Shown: positions 26,601 through 39,756, counted from the stretch's first letter. The stretch is DNA of 64,000 bases from Anoplopoma fimbria (GCF_027596085.1 NC_072467.1:1096005-1160004); one strand, 5' to 3'. The notes: a model not told the origin generated them from the letters alone. Program-made: numbers and translations.

Positions 26601-29600
26601 CACATACTCACTCCTGCACACACATACATACAGGATGATCACATATGCATGGATGCATATGTAAATACTGCCCTCGTACATACACACCCACACATAGGTG
26701 CTGATCAGCCAAGTTAAGAGCTCATTGTATGGCACAGGAAGTGACTGCAGATAGACATATTGGTCATTAAAGAAGGTGTCACACGTGTTTTTACAAAGAT
26801 CAGGAGTCAAAACCTCAACATACTCTTAATTCTGTCATCTAAACAGCTTCTTTCCTTTTTTTTTACAGGAACGCAAGACATCCAGACATGTCGATCAAAG
26901 ACCGACTGCGGTTCACAGAAATATCCAAGGCCAAACAGGATAATTAGTGCTCTGGAACGATCAATACTCCTCGCGTGGGGGTTGAATGCAGAGGGGGAAA
27001 AGCAATCTAAGGAACATTTTGAGGAGAACTGCTAGGGAAAGCAAAATCCAAACAGGCGGCATACATTACAGAGTGAGAGATTTGCATCAGTGGGAGGGCT
27101 TCCACTCACTGCATGTAGTGAGTACCTATGTGGTGCAGGATGTCCTGCTTTTTAGAGCCATATTAAAACCACTAATATTCATTATTTATATGCTAAGCAG
27201 AGAGGGACAAAACATATTGATTACCAACAAACGCTATTGAGAGATCCTCAGTGAGCATACAGGCAAGTGGTAAAGACGGAAGACAAATGCCATGGCGTAA
27301 AGACAGGAAGACGGATAGATAGGTAGATGAATGAAGGCGATGGTTCAGTTGATCGATCGATGGAGGAAGAGTAGAGCTCCCTCGAGGGGGGGGGCTTTTT
27401 AGCACTGTGTGAGAAGAGAAGGATGACATGTTTCCCTTTGAGGTGCTGAGTATGTAAGGGATCGTTATGCCATCATGGCCAGGAAGGAAAGAATGCATGT
27501 TTAGGGAAGAGTGTGTGGCCACGGCGCTCTGTGGCGTGACAGACGGTGATAGCAAGTGACAAACAGAGCTCTCTGAGAGAAGAGAGGAAGACATACTGGT
27601 TCTCCAGGCTCCAGCTCCCTGCCATGACTCTGGGATGTCAGCCATGCCCTGCCCATGCTCGCTCAGTAACAGCCGTCAAGAGAAACACAGAGCTTTTGAT
27701 TTGATCTGGAGGCTTTTTGATACATCGTCCCGTCGTCTTTCTGGAAGCACTTCCAGGGGGAAACCCAATTTAAATGGGCCAAAAAGAGCACGACAAGCAT
27801 ACCTGAAGTCAGCCCTGTGCAGTGAGGTGTGGAAGGTGGGAGCAGGAGGCTGGAAAATATTTCGTTGTCAAAGCCAATCGTGTCGCTTGTGGGAGCGGAA
27901 AGTATCCTGACATCCTTTAAATCCTAAATGACACCTTAAAAACTGTTAAATTACAATATTATTATTAATAACACTAATTAATTATTTAGAACTCTACTAT
28001 CAAGAAATATTTTTAATTCAACAAAATTTTAAAAAGTACAACATTCAGCAGTTACTACAGGTTTATGTATAAATACATATGCCATCTACATTAAATTTAG
28101 TGATGGAAACATGGCTTCCGTGTACATAAAATACTGCTCTCAGATTTCCAGAATAATAAGAATTTGTATTGGCTACCCCCACTCACAAAAGGCATAAATG
28201 AAAACATGATGTGGGCGTCGACCGCCATCCCTGCTGCTGATTAAGGTGCAGACAGTCAGCTGTGAAATCCATTTGAGTGAACAAAATAAATAAAACATTG
28301 AGTTTCACCATTTGCACCTTGGCAACAGCTTTACTATTATTAGAAGACCGGTAGGTGCAGGAGAGACAGAGACAGAAAAGCTCCAACTGTGTCCAGACCG
28401 GCGAGACTCACATGCATAACCCAGTCTGAAATGATATTGTGACGCCAGAGGCTCCATACAGAACGCTACACTCACACTTCATCCACTATTATTATCAGAG
28501 ATCAGAAAAAATGAGATAAATGTGAAATGTTATGTGGAATAATAATAAACACCTAGTACAATATATTGTAAAATAAATCAACTGAAATGAATCTTCTTTT
28601 CCTTTTGAGATGATAATGGTTGACAGACCCCCTAAAGAAATAGTAAGACATACAAGAAAATGCTTATTTTTAATTTTCTAAGCAAGAATTCGACGTGAAG
28701 AAATATTCTTCTGTCATATCTGTACACTTATGAAGCTGCTGGTTAGTTTATCTTAACATAAGCGCTGGAAACATCTAGCCTTGCTCTGTCCAAATGTAAC
28801 AAAATCTAACTGCAAGTACCTCTGAAGCTTGCTTATAAATACGCGATAACTCCCTTGTTTATTCCATGCAATAAAACTGTAAAAAAGAGTAAAAATGACA
28901 TGTTGAGGTTTTTACACAGTGTTATGGGCCAGACTATTTCTTGGCCGGGAGCAGGGACTTCCTGGAGTCTTGTCGTTACCGTGAGGTTACCAGGAAACCT
29001 CCAGTAAGTCACAGCACACTTCCAAGAAAAAAAGTGACCCACATACCGTTTCCAGTGTTTATGCTACGCTAAACAGTTGCTAGCTGTAGCTCCTTATTTA
29101 GTGTAAACACACGAGTGTATAATTCCTCTCATCCACCTCCAAATATTGATGTCAAATAACTCCTTGAAAAGGATGATGAAAAAATTACCCAGAACTAAAA
29201 AGGGACCTCAGTGACAATATGTCACTTCAACAGACGTCAAAATCGGAATTGGCTGTTCCTTTCACAACGCCCACATTTCCTTCACACGTTCAAGCCTTTT
29301 AGCCTGCGTTGCACAGGACAGTTGTCCATTGTCTCTCTTAATTGATGTCAGAGCCCTGAGGTGCATTAGTGCGTTACGGGAGGTGCGGATGCTGGTGTGC
29401 ATTTGCCCTCTCTGTAAGAAGCACCCGGCCTCGCCCACCAGCTGCTCAACACAGCCAGAGCATATTGATTATACTGCTCACAGAGGCAGAATAAAAGCTG
29501 GGAGGATATTTTTCTGACTGACCTGTTTGAGTGATAGTAAGGGACAATATTGGCCACAGTGGAGAAAAGACCTACTGTAGAGCACTCTTCATATGGCTAA

Positions 29601-32600
29601 AAGCCATATGTGCCTAAAAGCAAGACTGATTTATTGAGCAGGAGCGAAACAGGACATAAACCACAAATCCCTAACGGTGTCTGATCTGCAAACATGGCAC
29701 ATCTCTACTGGTCAGTTTAAGTTATGCAGCATCACATGCAGGCATTTTGACCCACGATATTCAATACCACCTGGTGAGCAGAAGATCAATGGAAAGATTC
29801 AGTTAATATCAAATTCTCAATTTACTTGATAAAGTTAGCATCTTTTTCATCCCGCTGGCACAGTGCTGCAGAAAAAAAAAATTGAGATTGGATATCTTAT
29901 CAGATATTCTAAGATCTAATTAAAGCAAAATGATTTGCCTACATTATAATTGCTCGAATTCAGAGCTCGTCTCACTGGATATTCATCATTGCCAGAGGAT
30001 TTTATCCATTTATCAGCCAAATAGAGGGAAATGTGGGGATGATGATAGTGAATATACAAACTACCTTGAGTTGGACGGGGTTGAAGTGAGCTCACCTCAA
30101 ACCTAGTGAAGGTTATAAATGTGAGTAGTAAAGGAAAGACATGGCACTTGAGCACAGCAATGTTACTGCCACAGTGGGGCAGTAGTCCATTAAGCTATGA
30201 TCCAGAACTATAGTATGAAATCTCCTCAGCAGCAGCATTCACTGCATAATTCACCTGGCAAGAAATAGCGCTGAAGGTTAGTAAGGATAGCATCCATCGT
30301 TGGGGAATTTAAATAAAAACACTAACACCACAGGACTTCACAAACAGTGATTACGGCTCAGAGCTCTCAAGAGGGTCCTCCATTAAAAATGCTGCACAAA
30401 TCAATGTTTATGACCATCATAAAAAAACTGCAAACTAGAAAGCCCCCAAAGCCCGAATCATCCATAAAATCTGTTCTTTACACACCGTATTTAACCAGCT
30501 CCAAGCTGATTTAACCTGAAACCAGTCCACTGGCCCTTCATCTCCCGGCTGCATCTGACCCTTCAATTTAGTCCCAACAAACACAAATTAAGAACAATGA
30601 GGCGCTGGTATTATTGCTCACAGTTATACTGATCTTGTTTCCATAATTCTGTATAAAATCAGCATCATAAATATATATTCAAGCAAATTTGTATCAAGCG
30701 AATTTGCAGGACATGGAATTACCGTTAATAAATTAAATGTTTTGTGCTACTATGAAATGCCATATTTGGAGAGTTTGATTAGTTAAAATGAATTATAACA
30801 AATAAAATACAAGTACCAGTAAATTGAGTCCTGCCCACATAAAACAGTCATGAAGATGATCTCATAATACAGATTTAAGGAACTACACCCAGGTTCACCT
30901 GGACTTTCTATTTAATAGTAGCAAAGTAAGAATAATATTTGAAATCCTATTGAAATATATTTGCCATGAGTCAAGAAAAGAAATGACTGATGTAAAATAA
31001 GCCAAAACATGCGTGGCAAGGAAAATCTCAAAATAAATAAGAAATGTTTTTAATAATACCATATCCCAGAAGCTTTTTTAAGATAATCTCAACGAGATCT
31101 TGATCACAGTTATCCTAAATTAAGGATAACTAACATATCAGACAATAAACACAACATATCAGCTTCTCTCAATTATATAAAGACATTATAAAATCATTAC
31201 TGAGCAATATAAATAATTTCACACAAACACAGCGGTCGGATATTTGAAGGAGAGGCAACAGAGAATGTAATGGGATACGCATAGTTACACAGGAAAGGGT
31301 AAAGAAAGCATGGATTATTCATGTCTATTCCCACAGTGCAAACGGCTCCTTCTTGATGGATTGTGCTCGGGGCGCTCCTCCCTGCTCAATACCAACAGTC
31401 CCAGGCAGCCCAGCCTCACGCTGCTCTGTGCAGCCGTGATGATGAGCTCCCCGAAAATCACAGACAGGGCCAGCGGCTCTCATCTCCCCTCTATACGCAG
31501 AGATAATGATGGTGTGTGGTCTGAGGTGAACCTAAATTTAAACTAGAGTATCAGGAGGAGGGTGGTAGAGCAGAGTTGTAGCAGGAGACAAGTGCTGACG
31601 GCGTTTGACCGAGCTTATTTTAGTTTAACTGAAGGTGAGGAAGTAACAGAAATGGGGCATAAGGGCCTGTCATTCCAATCTAATGACAGGTGGAGGTGCA
31701 AGGAGGTAGTGAAAGCAACACAGAAACATTGTCACCTTCAGTGTAGTGCAGTAACATGTGCGGAACATATTCTCTGCACTAGTTTGTTATCCAGAAAGAG
31801 ACTTTGGCGTGCGTGTCTTTGTGTGGATGGGTGAGCTCACATGGACTGGCGCCAAATGGAAGCTGTGGAAAGGCTGCAGGGGTGTTAACGCAAGAAGGAG
31901 GTGATGCTCCGACTGACAGCCAGTAGTACCATCACGGCAGATAGAAAGACGGCTATATTCCAAATTCTATTTAGGAGTTATTCTGATTTGTGGCATATTT
32001 TGTGTTACCTGTTTTATGTGGTTTGTCTGTAACACTTAACTGCAAGTCTATATTGGAAGGACAAGTTAAATGAGACTTTCTTGGTGAAATAAAGTTGAAT
32101 AAAAAAAGGAAATAGAGATTATGGCTACAACACAAATTAATCTGCATTAGAACCTCAATTACATTAGACATTATTCCTTTAATTGAATGGCCATACAAAT
32201 AAGGGAACAAATGTAAGAAGAAACCATCCCGTTAATTCACAGAAATACAGAAACTCAAGAGATTAAACTAAATAATGAAACATAAGTGAATAGATGGAGA
32301 GATAGCTGGGTTTAAAAGAAGCTCCTCTGACTCCTGCCTTCAATGATGTGCTCAGTCTGCAGCGCTGAAATAGCTTTACCTCTACATGAGCTCTGAACTG
32401 AGGGTGAACCTGAGCTCTTTTCTGTACTTCTTCTTTAAAAGAGACCTATCTGCAGACAGCAGGAGTCGTTGCCAAATTTCTCTTGGCAGAGGATTTGAAA
32501 GACGCTCAATATAAAGAAATCCAACACGATGCGGGTCAAATCTCAATAGCAAATATTGCCTGAAGCCATCAATACGCCAGACAGCAAGTGATAGTGCAGA

Positions 32601-34741
32601 CTGTCTGGCCTGCTGATGAGAAACTGAGTAATCCTGAGATTTCACACTTTCAACACATTCCATGCAATCTCCTAGCATTCAGCAGGTGAAGATGGAAAGC
32701 AAATTAACTCCTCTAACGGTCAACTAACCATTCAAAATACCTTAGCAACAGTTATAATCCTTCACTCTGCGGACCTGAACGCCAACCCGTGACTTGTCCT
32801 CCAATGAGCTTGCTTCACCGCAATGGGGAGGAGGCAGCTGTGGGCAAATAAAGCAGAGAATCGAACAAAGGGAGGCGGCTTCAGAAACACTGTTGGACCA
32901 TTAGCATTCCCTCCACATCCACTGCTATCACTCCCCACACTAATTTGAGAGCCCTATTTAGCGTTGTGTGTAATTATTCTGTCACTTAACAGGCAGACAC
33001 ACCGCTCCATGAATGAGCAGACCCGTGCTCGACAATTATCATCAGCACTGAAGTCTTTTCCTGGGCTGGTGAGCACATCAAGGTAAAGCAATTCTTACAC
33101 AGATCTGTACAATTTACTGCCAGAATTCCCTACAAACCACAGAGGGAATATGTTGCTCTAACATTCAGAAAGATGCCAGTCAAGTGCAACAGTTTCTCTG
33201 AAGCATAAGCTTTAATTTTTTCATCTCCACATTAATGTTCTTCCTCGGTAGAAGAGAGACTTCAGAGACACATGAATATCAATATGTTTTTTCTTCTCTT
33301 GATGTTGGGAGTTCAGACAGCACTTGAAAGGTTAGCTGTACTGGTGAATGTAGCAATGAACTTTAAGAAGTCACCCACATTTTCCAAATAGAGGTGCATC
33401 ATTGAACCTTAACTAATACATCCAAAGCACTAGAAGCATTAAATCCATACCCGAGCATGGGCTAGCATAATGTGCATTAGCTGGCCAAGGCTCTACAAAC
33501 AGCTTCATCATTTTACTATTTGATGCCCGCACACCAGTCATGATCTCAATCAACTATGATATCTAATATCAGTTAATAAGTCTGTCTCTTTTTTAACGCA
33601 TCGATGCACAATAAACTCTTACGGGGTAATATACCTAAGGACCATTTACATACTGTGGCCTCTTTACCTGCACTGTTCAATTCCCTTTTTTAATTTCACT
33701 TTTCACTTTTTGTCTATTTTCAATTTATCAATTTTTTAACTGGTGCTTTGTTTCTTTAGCCATTTATTATTTCTTGTACTCGTTTTGTGCACTGCCGGGT
33801 TCACTGTACGTACTTGCATGTATACGTAGCTACTCTCTTGAATCTTGTTAAGTCTGTTCTGAGTACAGCATTAACTACATGCAGGGATGCAAACAATGCT
33901 ACACTCCAGAGCTCTTAGAACAGTTTCATGCATCTTTGATCATAAATACTATAAGACCACCCCGACCAACATTCAATTACAGGATTAATAAAATAACTCA
34001 TATTAGAGCAACAAATCGAGTAGGATTGCTTGAAACCATTCATGGCTTTTAGCAAGTCACATACAATTCAAATTCAGAAGGGATTTGCCAAAAAATCATT
34101 GCAATGAAATGAGCCACAGCAAGTTGGCTAACCTTGACCCAGACGGATCAGGTTACATGTTCTGAGCTCTTTGTACTATAATGTTCAATCTGAAGCAGAG
34201 CCCAGACAACATTAACCGATAACTCTGTCCTATTTGCTGGTGTTGTTCTCTTTGGCTACTCACCCTCCCCGTAGGCCTGCAGCTCCTGGAGCTCAATGGA
34301 GAGTCTCTCCTCCCGGGTGGGGCTGTGTGTGGGCTGATGGGTGCAACGGGTCACCTCCTGACTCATCCTCCCACAGGACTCATCAACTCCACTCTGCCTG
34401 TGAATACACAGATGCAAACATATGTAATATTCTTAGGAGATAACACTCGTAGGATTTCTTTTGTTCTAATAAAGCTAGTTAGTTTATTCTTTTCCTTAAC
34501 TGTATGATACACTGCTGAGATTCATGTTGTCATGGTGTTTTCTGAAATGTTGTTTGTCAGTACAAGTTAGCACACATTATAACATTAGTCTTGGTTGATC
34601 TATTAAACATCTCCTCAGTAAAGTAATACCAATTCATTTTTCTCATGTGTGCACACATGCAGCTGAGTCTTACTTGAGCTGCTCTGATCTGAGCTTTTCT
34701 TCAAATTCCAGAGGAGGCAGCGAGGCAAGAGGTCCTTTGCA
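5648..34741 (-). CDS. ccdc33: Coiled-coil domain-containing protein 33
   Basis: Minus-strand exons, 5' to 3': 34674-34741, 34264-34397, 24404-24498, 11916-12039, 11313-11323 (inferred microexon), 10765-10952, 10557-10620, 7858-8053, 7002-7090, 6755-6886, 6513-6606, 6300-6424, 6018-6107, 5794-5910, 5648-5710 (TGA at 5648-5650). Together they give 1590 nt, an unbroken 529-residue frame. The C-terminal half is heptad-rich coiled coil (for example EEIIALRTQVVTLEAENSQL and ALAAENTRLRGELERI), ending in a basic Lys-rich tail. Upstream are HDFEDDPNMAEITDLQ and GYDLPSHDALAKILPNG. Identification rests on the coiled-coil sequence plus position between CYP11A1 and STRA6, exactly where CCDC33 lies in mammals. 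Mammalian CCDC33 is testis-enriched and linked to cilia/flagella; its molecular role is poorly known. The human long form carries an N-terminal C2 domain as I recall; I could not find C2 exons here, so the 5' end may be incomplete. Confidence 0.85.
8266..8610 (+). mobile_element. Degraded LINE fragment (C-terminal reverse transcriptase region)
   Basis: Plus-strand translation gives FLHQLRKFNPPQELLINF followed by AIIQSVLCTS, the conserved region after the catalytic core of teleost non-LTR retrotransposon reverse transcriptases. Further on, in another frame, LPSGRC and RALYAKTTRQKSSF match the C-terminal end of the same protein type. The two parts are out of frame and the second has an in-frame stop, so this is a dead 5'-truncated copy lying antisense in a CCDC33 intron. 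Clade assignment (L2/Rex-like) is from memory. Confidence 0.65.
10317..10350. repeat. Perfect 16-bp inverted repeat with 2-nt loop
   Basis: AAATATAACCTCACAC (10317-10332) is followed after AA by its exact reverse complement (10335-10350). It can form a tight hairpin or cruciform. It lies in the ccdc33 intron 3' of exon 7858-8053 in plus coordinates and shows no link to a known element. Confidence 0.85.
11313..11323 (-). CDS. ccdc33: Inferred 11-nt microexon of ccdc33
   Basis: The exon at 11916-12039 ends in phase 1 (TAC AAA G) but the next clear exon, 10765-10952, is open in phase 0 (Val-Gly-Tyr-Asp), so the two cannot be joined directly. On the minus strand an 11-nt segment is bounded by ggcag and the donor gtggtg, and adds Asp-Leu-Lys-Lys across the junction. 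Its length (2 modulo 3) is exactly what restores the frame. I checked other short candidates in the intron and they gave stops or the wrong phase. Transcript evidence is lacking. Confidence 0.5.
12215..12439. mobile_element. hAT-like short non-autonomous DNA element
   Basis: Begins CAGTGGTGGAAAGTAACT and ends CTGCCACCATAG, giving imperfect terminal inverted repeats (CAGTGGTGG against CTATGGTGG). The interior has many TACTTTTACT / TTAAGTAAAA motifs typical of a very common fish element. Flanking octamers CTCTTTTA and CTTTTATA match at 6 of 8 positions, consistent with an old 8-bp target duplication. No transposase is encoded. Confidence 0.65.
14451..14602 (+). mobile_element. 5'-truncated L2-like retroposon tail with perfect 12-bp target-site duplication
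   Basis: The inserted part (14463-14590) reads GCCCTGCGACAGACTGGCGA, then a CTGTCCAGGGTGAACCC block, then GACCCTTAACTGGATAAGC and a terminal TGGA tetranucleotide repeat. This is the 3' end of teleost L2-clade LINEs (Maui type) or of SINEs that share this tail. It is flanked on both sides by AATTTAGACACC (14451-14462 and 14591-14602), an intact target duplication, so the insertion is comparatively young. Confidence 0.8.
15370..15560. mobile_element. Fragment of a hAT-like short repeat
   Basis: AGATCCTTTACTTTACTAAAA, AAAAGTAATACATTATAAG, TACTTAAGTTGAAGTACAGAAGTATTATCATC and TTGATGTATCAATGTGTAAG are degenerate copies of motifs in the common fish element seen at 12215-12439, in the orientation of its interior. 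No clear ends remain. Family assignment is from memory. Confidence 0.45.
22939..22956. repeat. 18-bp perfect palindrome
   Basis: TCCTCCCCTAGGGGAGGA reads identically on both strands. It lies within a relatively GC-rich part of the largest ccdc33 intron. Confidence 0.8.
24499..34263 (-). other. Large ccdc33 intron (9.8 kb)
   Basis: I recognised no exon. A probable retrotransposon 3' tail lies near 31960-32110, ending AATAAAGTTGAATAAAAAAA, and a T-rich patch near 33650-33790 may be repeat-derived. A 150-codon minus-strand frame (27193-27645) and others have no splice or domain support. Confidence 0.55.
31960..32110 (+). mobile_element. Possible retroposon 3' tail
   Basis: T-rich sequence leads into GTGAAATAAAGTTGAATAAAAAAAGG, with a poly(A)-signal-like AATAAA followed by an A run. 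This resembles the 3' end of fish LINEs. No coding remnant or target duplication was identified, so the call is weak. Confidence 0.35.
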
Positions 34742-36889
34742 CTGAAATACCACTGTTGTCTTTCGCAAGATGTTATAAAACACACTTCCACATAAATCAG
34801 TCCAGCTCAAAATGCCTGGCTAATCACATGAACAGCCCACCATCCTCCCAAACCTTTGAACGGGCTAATCAAATATGCTTGCTCTCCCTCCAGAGGCCTA
34901 ATCCCTCTTAGCGAGGAGGTAAGAAACGTGCCACCTGCTTCCAGTCATTCAGCTCGAGGCCTGACTGCCCTTGTGACACCACGCTGCCCTTAATCTCTTG
35001 AACAAATGCATAGCTTCATCCCGATGCTGCAGCTGGATCTGGACTCTCCACAGCATACATATATGCATATTTCCAGCATCGCTCGCCAAACTCACAATCC
35101 TTTGAACTGGCTTGCAGGCTGGGATTACTAGACTTTGACCCAGAATATCCATTAGAAATTTAATTAACGCATTAGCATTCTTCTCATTTATAGACAAAGT
35201 TTGTGAGGGGAAGTAACCTTTATCGGGCAATCCTGTCCTATGAGACAAGCAATTCTGCTACTAAATAGGCTCACAATTTTTCAAGTCCATCGTAAAACAG
35301 TAGTCAGGTGCTCATACTTACATTGAAACTGTTTTATCATGCTGTATTCATTCCTCATGTTCATGCTGGCAATTATGAGGTCCCTTCATTCCAAAATGTA
35401 TATGAAGCTAATGCGCTGCTCCAGCAGACTGACTTACACAAATCAAGTAGATATCTTCCAAATTTACTGTCTTGTTAGTACAGAATTCAGTCTTTGCCTG
35501 CCATCGATCAGTCTACCACAGCTCATGGTAACATTGTCTATATAGAAACAAAAAAAGGGAATGAACAGAAGGAATCAACAGCAAGCAAAAACAGTTTTGA
35601 TGTATAGATGTTCATGTTTGGTATTGTTTTAAGACACACAAAAACTAATGAACTTCTCCTTTAATCACATAAAATATATTGGATGAAGACAAACTGCCTT
35701 GAGTCACTTGTCAGCAGTGAGGAAGATGTAATTGTGGAAAATGTAAAAGCATTCATTATCTCCAGAGAGATGTGGCGAGACTGACGATGGACTTCCAAAG
35801 TGAGGATGAAGCTTTTTCCAAACACAGCATCTGTCCTAGATACCCAAACTGGCCACAAAACATAGGGTTTCTAGCTACTAGTAATCAAGGGGCCTCTGTT
35901 AGGCAACATTTAAATTAACTACATAATACGTTTGATGTTTATTCTCTTACAAAATAAAAGAATATACATCAACTGAAGTTAAGTTTATGAACCTTTTAGA
36001 AGAATGAATGTGGAGATGTGCTGACGATGACGAATATGTTAAATTTCGTATGAAGCATCAAACAATACATAATTGTACTTGACGTGTTCAGTTCTCTAAA
36101 CGCTGCATACATCAAAACACAACACAACAGAGAATGAGTAACATTTTGTATTTTGTGTACAAAGGAGCACAGTGCTATCATCTTCAACAAACTGCCTTCA
36201 CAATATTTTCAGGATCAAATCAGACCATGTTGAGATCTGAGTGTACTGGAAAAGTAGAGCAGAAGGGTTCAGATGGATCTATGTATCAAAGATGCATTTA
36301 ATTTGCTGATGCAGTAGCCCATTCTGGATAACATGCGTTGTTTAAACAAGGCTGGAGATGTCAGGCTGCATTAGCATCTAGCCAGACTCCGCACCCAGAG
36401 GAGTCAGCAGTGCCGGGAAGATCAGTCATTAAATTTGCAGGCGCTCTGCAGAGCTCCACTGTCTGCTTATGGGATGAGGGACAGCACTTTATGGCCAGGA
36501 TGCATTTACCACAGCACAGGTTCATATTTCTGATTGCCCCACAGATAAAGAGTCACCTGTAATATGACACAGCGGCCTAAGATGGTTTTGGTAAAGTTAA
36601 GTTGTACAAAAATGGGCAATATATTTTTATGACTGAATTTTGAAAGAGCTAGTGTGCCATCTTTGAACAGCAGGCTCTTGAAAGGGCCCATTCAATATTT
36701 ACAGAATACTAATAAGACTGTGCTTAAAATACACATTTGCCTGTACTTCATGCTTAGAATATGAGGGGTTCACATTATTATACTCTAGTCTTTAACAACT
36801 GTTTACATGAATATAAATGTTCTGTCATTTTTGACAAAATTATTCATTGAAAATCTGTTAAATGCTGTGTGAAGGTTAGCGGCCACTTT

Positions 36890-37070
36890 GTTAGGTACAC
36901 CTGTACAATCTTATTCAAACCAATACTGTTCTGCCATAAAGTCCATTTTCCTATAATGTTCAGTTTTTGTACACTGTCATAGATTTGTTAATGTAATTAT
37001 ATGGGGCTGTACTTGTATGCATTATATCATTTGTATCTTTTCTGCATTCAAAGGTGTTTTTCTAATATTC
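36890..37070. mobile_element. Degenerate copy of a short inverted-repeat element
   Basis: Starts CCACTTTGTTAGGTACACCTGTACAATC and contains AATGTTCAGTTTTTGTACA, both shared with the element at 46421-46630. The right end (near AAAGGTGTTTTTCTAATATTC) is a decayed version of the opposite terminal repeat. The TTAGGTACACCT terminus is frequent in teleost genomes. Confidence 0.55.
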
Positions 37071-37579
37071 AGCACCCCTTGTGTGTGTTAATAGGGAAGA
37101 CAGAAATTAGAAACACTTCTCAATATAGGATGTAGTACCTTTAACTATAACATCTTTAATACATATATAATTTCATTTACACATCTCCAACAATGTCACC
37201 AGAAATGTAACATTGTAAACTACACAAAAGGTAGAATTTATGGCAGTGCTGTTGATTTGCATTAGTTTGTACACTTTTACTCAGAAAAGAGGGAAGGGAG
37301 TGTATATGACTACTAATGTTTAAGATTTTAAAAACATTTGAAATATTAGCTCACAAAATAATGTACAATATATGCCATCATAGAAAGAGCTGTTGGGGTT
37401 TAGTCAATAAAAAAAGAGGACTGCAAAAGAATGTGCAATTTAAGAATCTATTCAAGTTTGCTGTTGTGGCAGCCATTATTTGGAGGGTCATACACAATTC
37501 ACAATTGTAGCTCTGCCATTATCTTTTGATTGCCGGCGTGATATTTGCCGCTCTGCTGGTTGCTGCAGCGAAACATTGA

Positions 37580-37618
37580 CTTTGTTTACAGCGCTTTGTT
37601 CATCTATTGTAAACAAAG
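37580..37618. promoter_or_regulatory. Inverted pair of forkhead/SOX-like sites
   Basis: CTTTGTTTACA (37580-37590) and its exact reverse complement TGTAAACAAAG (37608-37618) are 17 bp apart. Each combines a forkhead core (TGTTTAC) with a SOX/TCF-like CTTTGTT. They sit in a GC-richer block (about 37500-37980) without repeats. Function is inferred from motif only. Confidence 0.35.
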
Positions 37619-39756
37619 GATTTTTGTTGTTTCACATTTCAAGTGCCCTTCCCCCGTCTACCTTTTGTCTCTGGAAGCCCTGGCTTGTTGTTAGAAGCCT
37701 TCAATTGGAGCCTGCCCCCTCTCTTGCCTCAAAGCCAGTCGCAGATGAAAAATGTATGACTGTATGCCTTGAAAACCTCCATTTGAAGTGCTGCTGTTCC
37801 TCTGATGCTGCCCCCACTGATGGCGACTGCCTCTGCTGCCTCCACTCGACCCGTGCCTTTCCTCACAGTGGGAGTGCTAATCAGGGAGAGAGGATGGGAC
37901 AGCGTCCATGGATTTATACTCCTTCTGTGGTGTTCACTAATCAGGGACAGATTTTTTGCCTGTGTGCAATAAGACATTGATTAGCTGCTTTTAAAAGCCA
38001 CAAACTATAAACTCGCCCCCACACAGTTCTCTCGCTGTACAGCAATGTGTCTGCATATTTTGTAGGTGTTTGTCGGATTTCTAGATGATATTGTACAAGT
38101 AAGAAAATATTTTTTTTTCGTTTTTTTTTAATCCTAGTTATACCTGTCATATTGCACCCGATACCCTTAATCAAAAAGGATCACTTGCTGGATGCCGTGT
38201 TATTTCAGCTGGAGATGAATGATTGAGGATCATCCTCCTTTACAACATTAAAGGCATTAAAGCATTATGCTGAAGTCTTACACAGAGTCGATACACAATA
38301 TGCAAGATTTCATGGATGCAAGTCAATGCAATCAACTATGCTAAACTTGCTTTTCACACACACATCACCAAGGCTAATGTTGTTAACAATAAGGCCAATC
38401 ATACAACCCCAAACTAGCTATTCAACTACACAACCACGCAACAACTAAGCCCTAACCAAAATCCACACAGCACACTTGCCTCTTTCTAACTACTCCAACT
38501 CTGTACAACTTTCAACCATGATGTCGGAGCAAAAAAAAAAAAATCTGCTGCTTCAGAATGCATTGCGGCCCAACTGCAACAGTTGCAACCATGAAAGAAC
38601 AACCGGGTATTCAATACCAAAACACAGTAAGAGAAAAAAAATAAACAACAATGTTTTTCTGTAGCTATATTTGTGAATAAATGTTTTGCAGTTTGAATAC
38701 TGAATACTGCTGGACAAAATATGCTTTTAAAAAGATATTTCAGTGACAATTGTAAATTCATTTTTTGAAGTATGGATCACTCAAACAATCAATGAATCAA
38801 CTAATTAATCAATCCCTGTATTTCACACACTGGTTAAAGATCCTCAAGATCCTACTTTGGCATTTTACTTGAGTCTATTTTATAGGCAACAGTACATTAT
38901 TTCAAAATGTCAATCACTGCACAATGGCTATTTTGATATGAACAACATAGATTTTTCCCAAATTGATATTGAAGCCTGATCGTTGATAATTCAGTTTTTT
39001 GGTTCAAGTCCTGTTTGTTTCTTTTCCAAATGATCAAGTCACTTTTGGAAAAAGGAGCAATTTAGCACGCTTTCCCAAAGAAATGTTATAATACAAACAG
39101 AAGAAAAACTTAAAAGTGGATCAAACTAAAGATTGCAAGCCCCATTAATAATGTTAACAAAAATATTCTCACATTTTCAAAATTTAAGATACTTCAGCTA
39201 AAGACTCGCAAACTGGTAAAAAAAAAAAGCAAAAGTGCACTCATGTTCACAGGAAGAGTTATTTATTAATGCGATTGTGTAATCTTCAAATATTGTGTAA
39301 CACTTGAGATATGAGACTTACACCATTTCAAATAGCTGTGAAATATGTCTTTAAATCAGTCATCAGTGAAGGAGTTAACCTGTAACCTGAAAAATAATGT
39401 TTTCACACATCCCTTATGATGGTTGTGAAATGTGCAAACAGAGGAAACAATAAAATAATATGCTTAGTAGTGATTAAGTAATAAAATATGCTGATTATGC
39501 CATTATCATTCACAAATTAGCACAATAAGACATTAAAAAAATAAACAAAATCTTTCCCAAATAATAAAAGATAAGGAGATCCTCAGCAATATGAAAAGAT
39601 AAAATGGTTAGATTGCTTTCACACTTGAGCCACATATTAACATACAGTCTGCAGTACATACTAAATATCAAACATTTAGCTTTGACTAACACTAGTTGAA
39701 GAAGTCTTGTGCTCAAAGGCCTTGACAAAGCCTTCTCTCATGCAGCAAGTCACCCT

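Noticed and set aside
27193..27645. 150-codon minus-strand open frame
   Set aside because: Lies wholly inside a CCDC33 intron, low-complexity Ser/Pro-rich peptide, no recognised domain and no splice context. Probably chance.
35661..35858. Minus-strand frame that could be a missing N-terminal ccdc33 exon
   Set aside because: The peptide does not resemble a C2 domain to me and no clean acceptor/donor pair with matching phase was seen.
37480..37980. 166-codon plus-strand open frame
   Set aside because: Cys-rich peptide of no family I recognise, no Kozak or splice support; more likely a non-coding conserved block.
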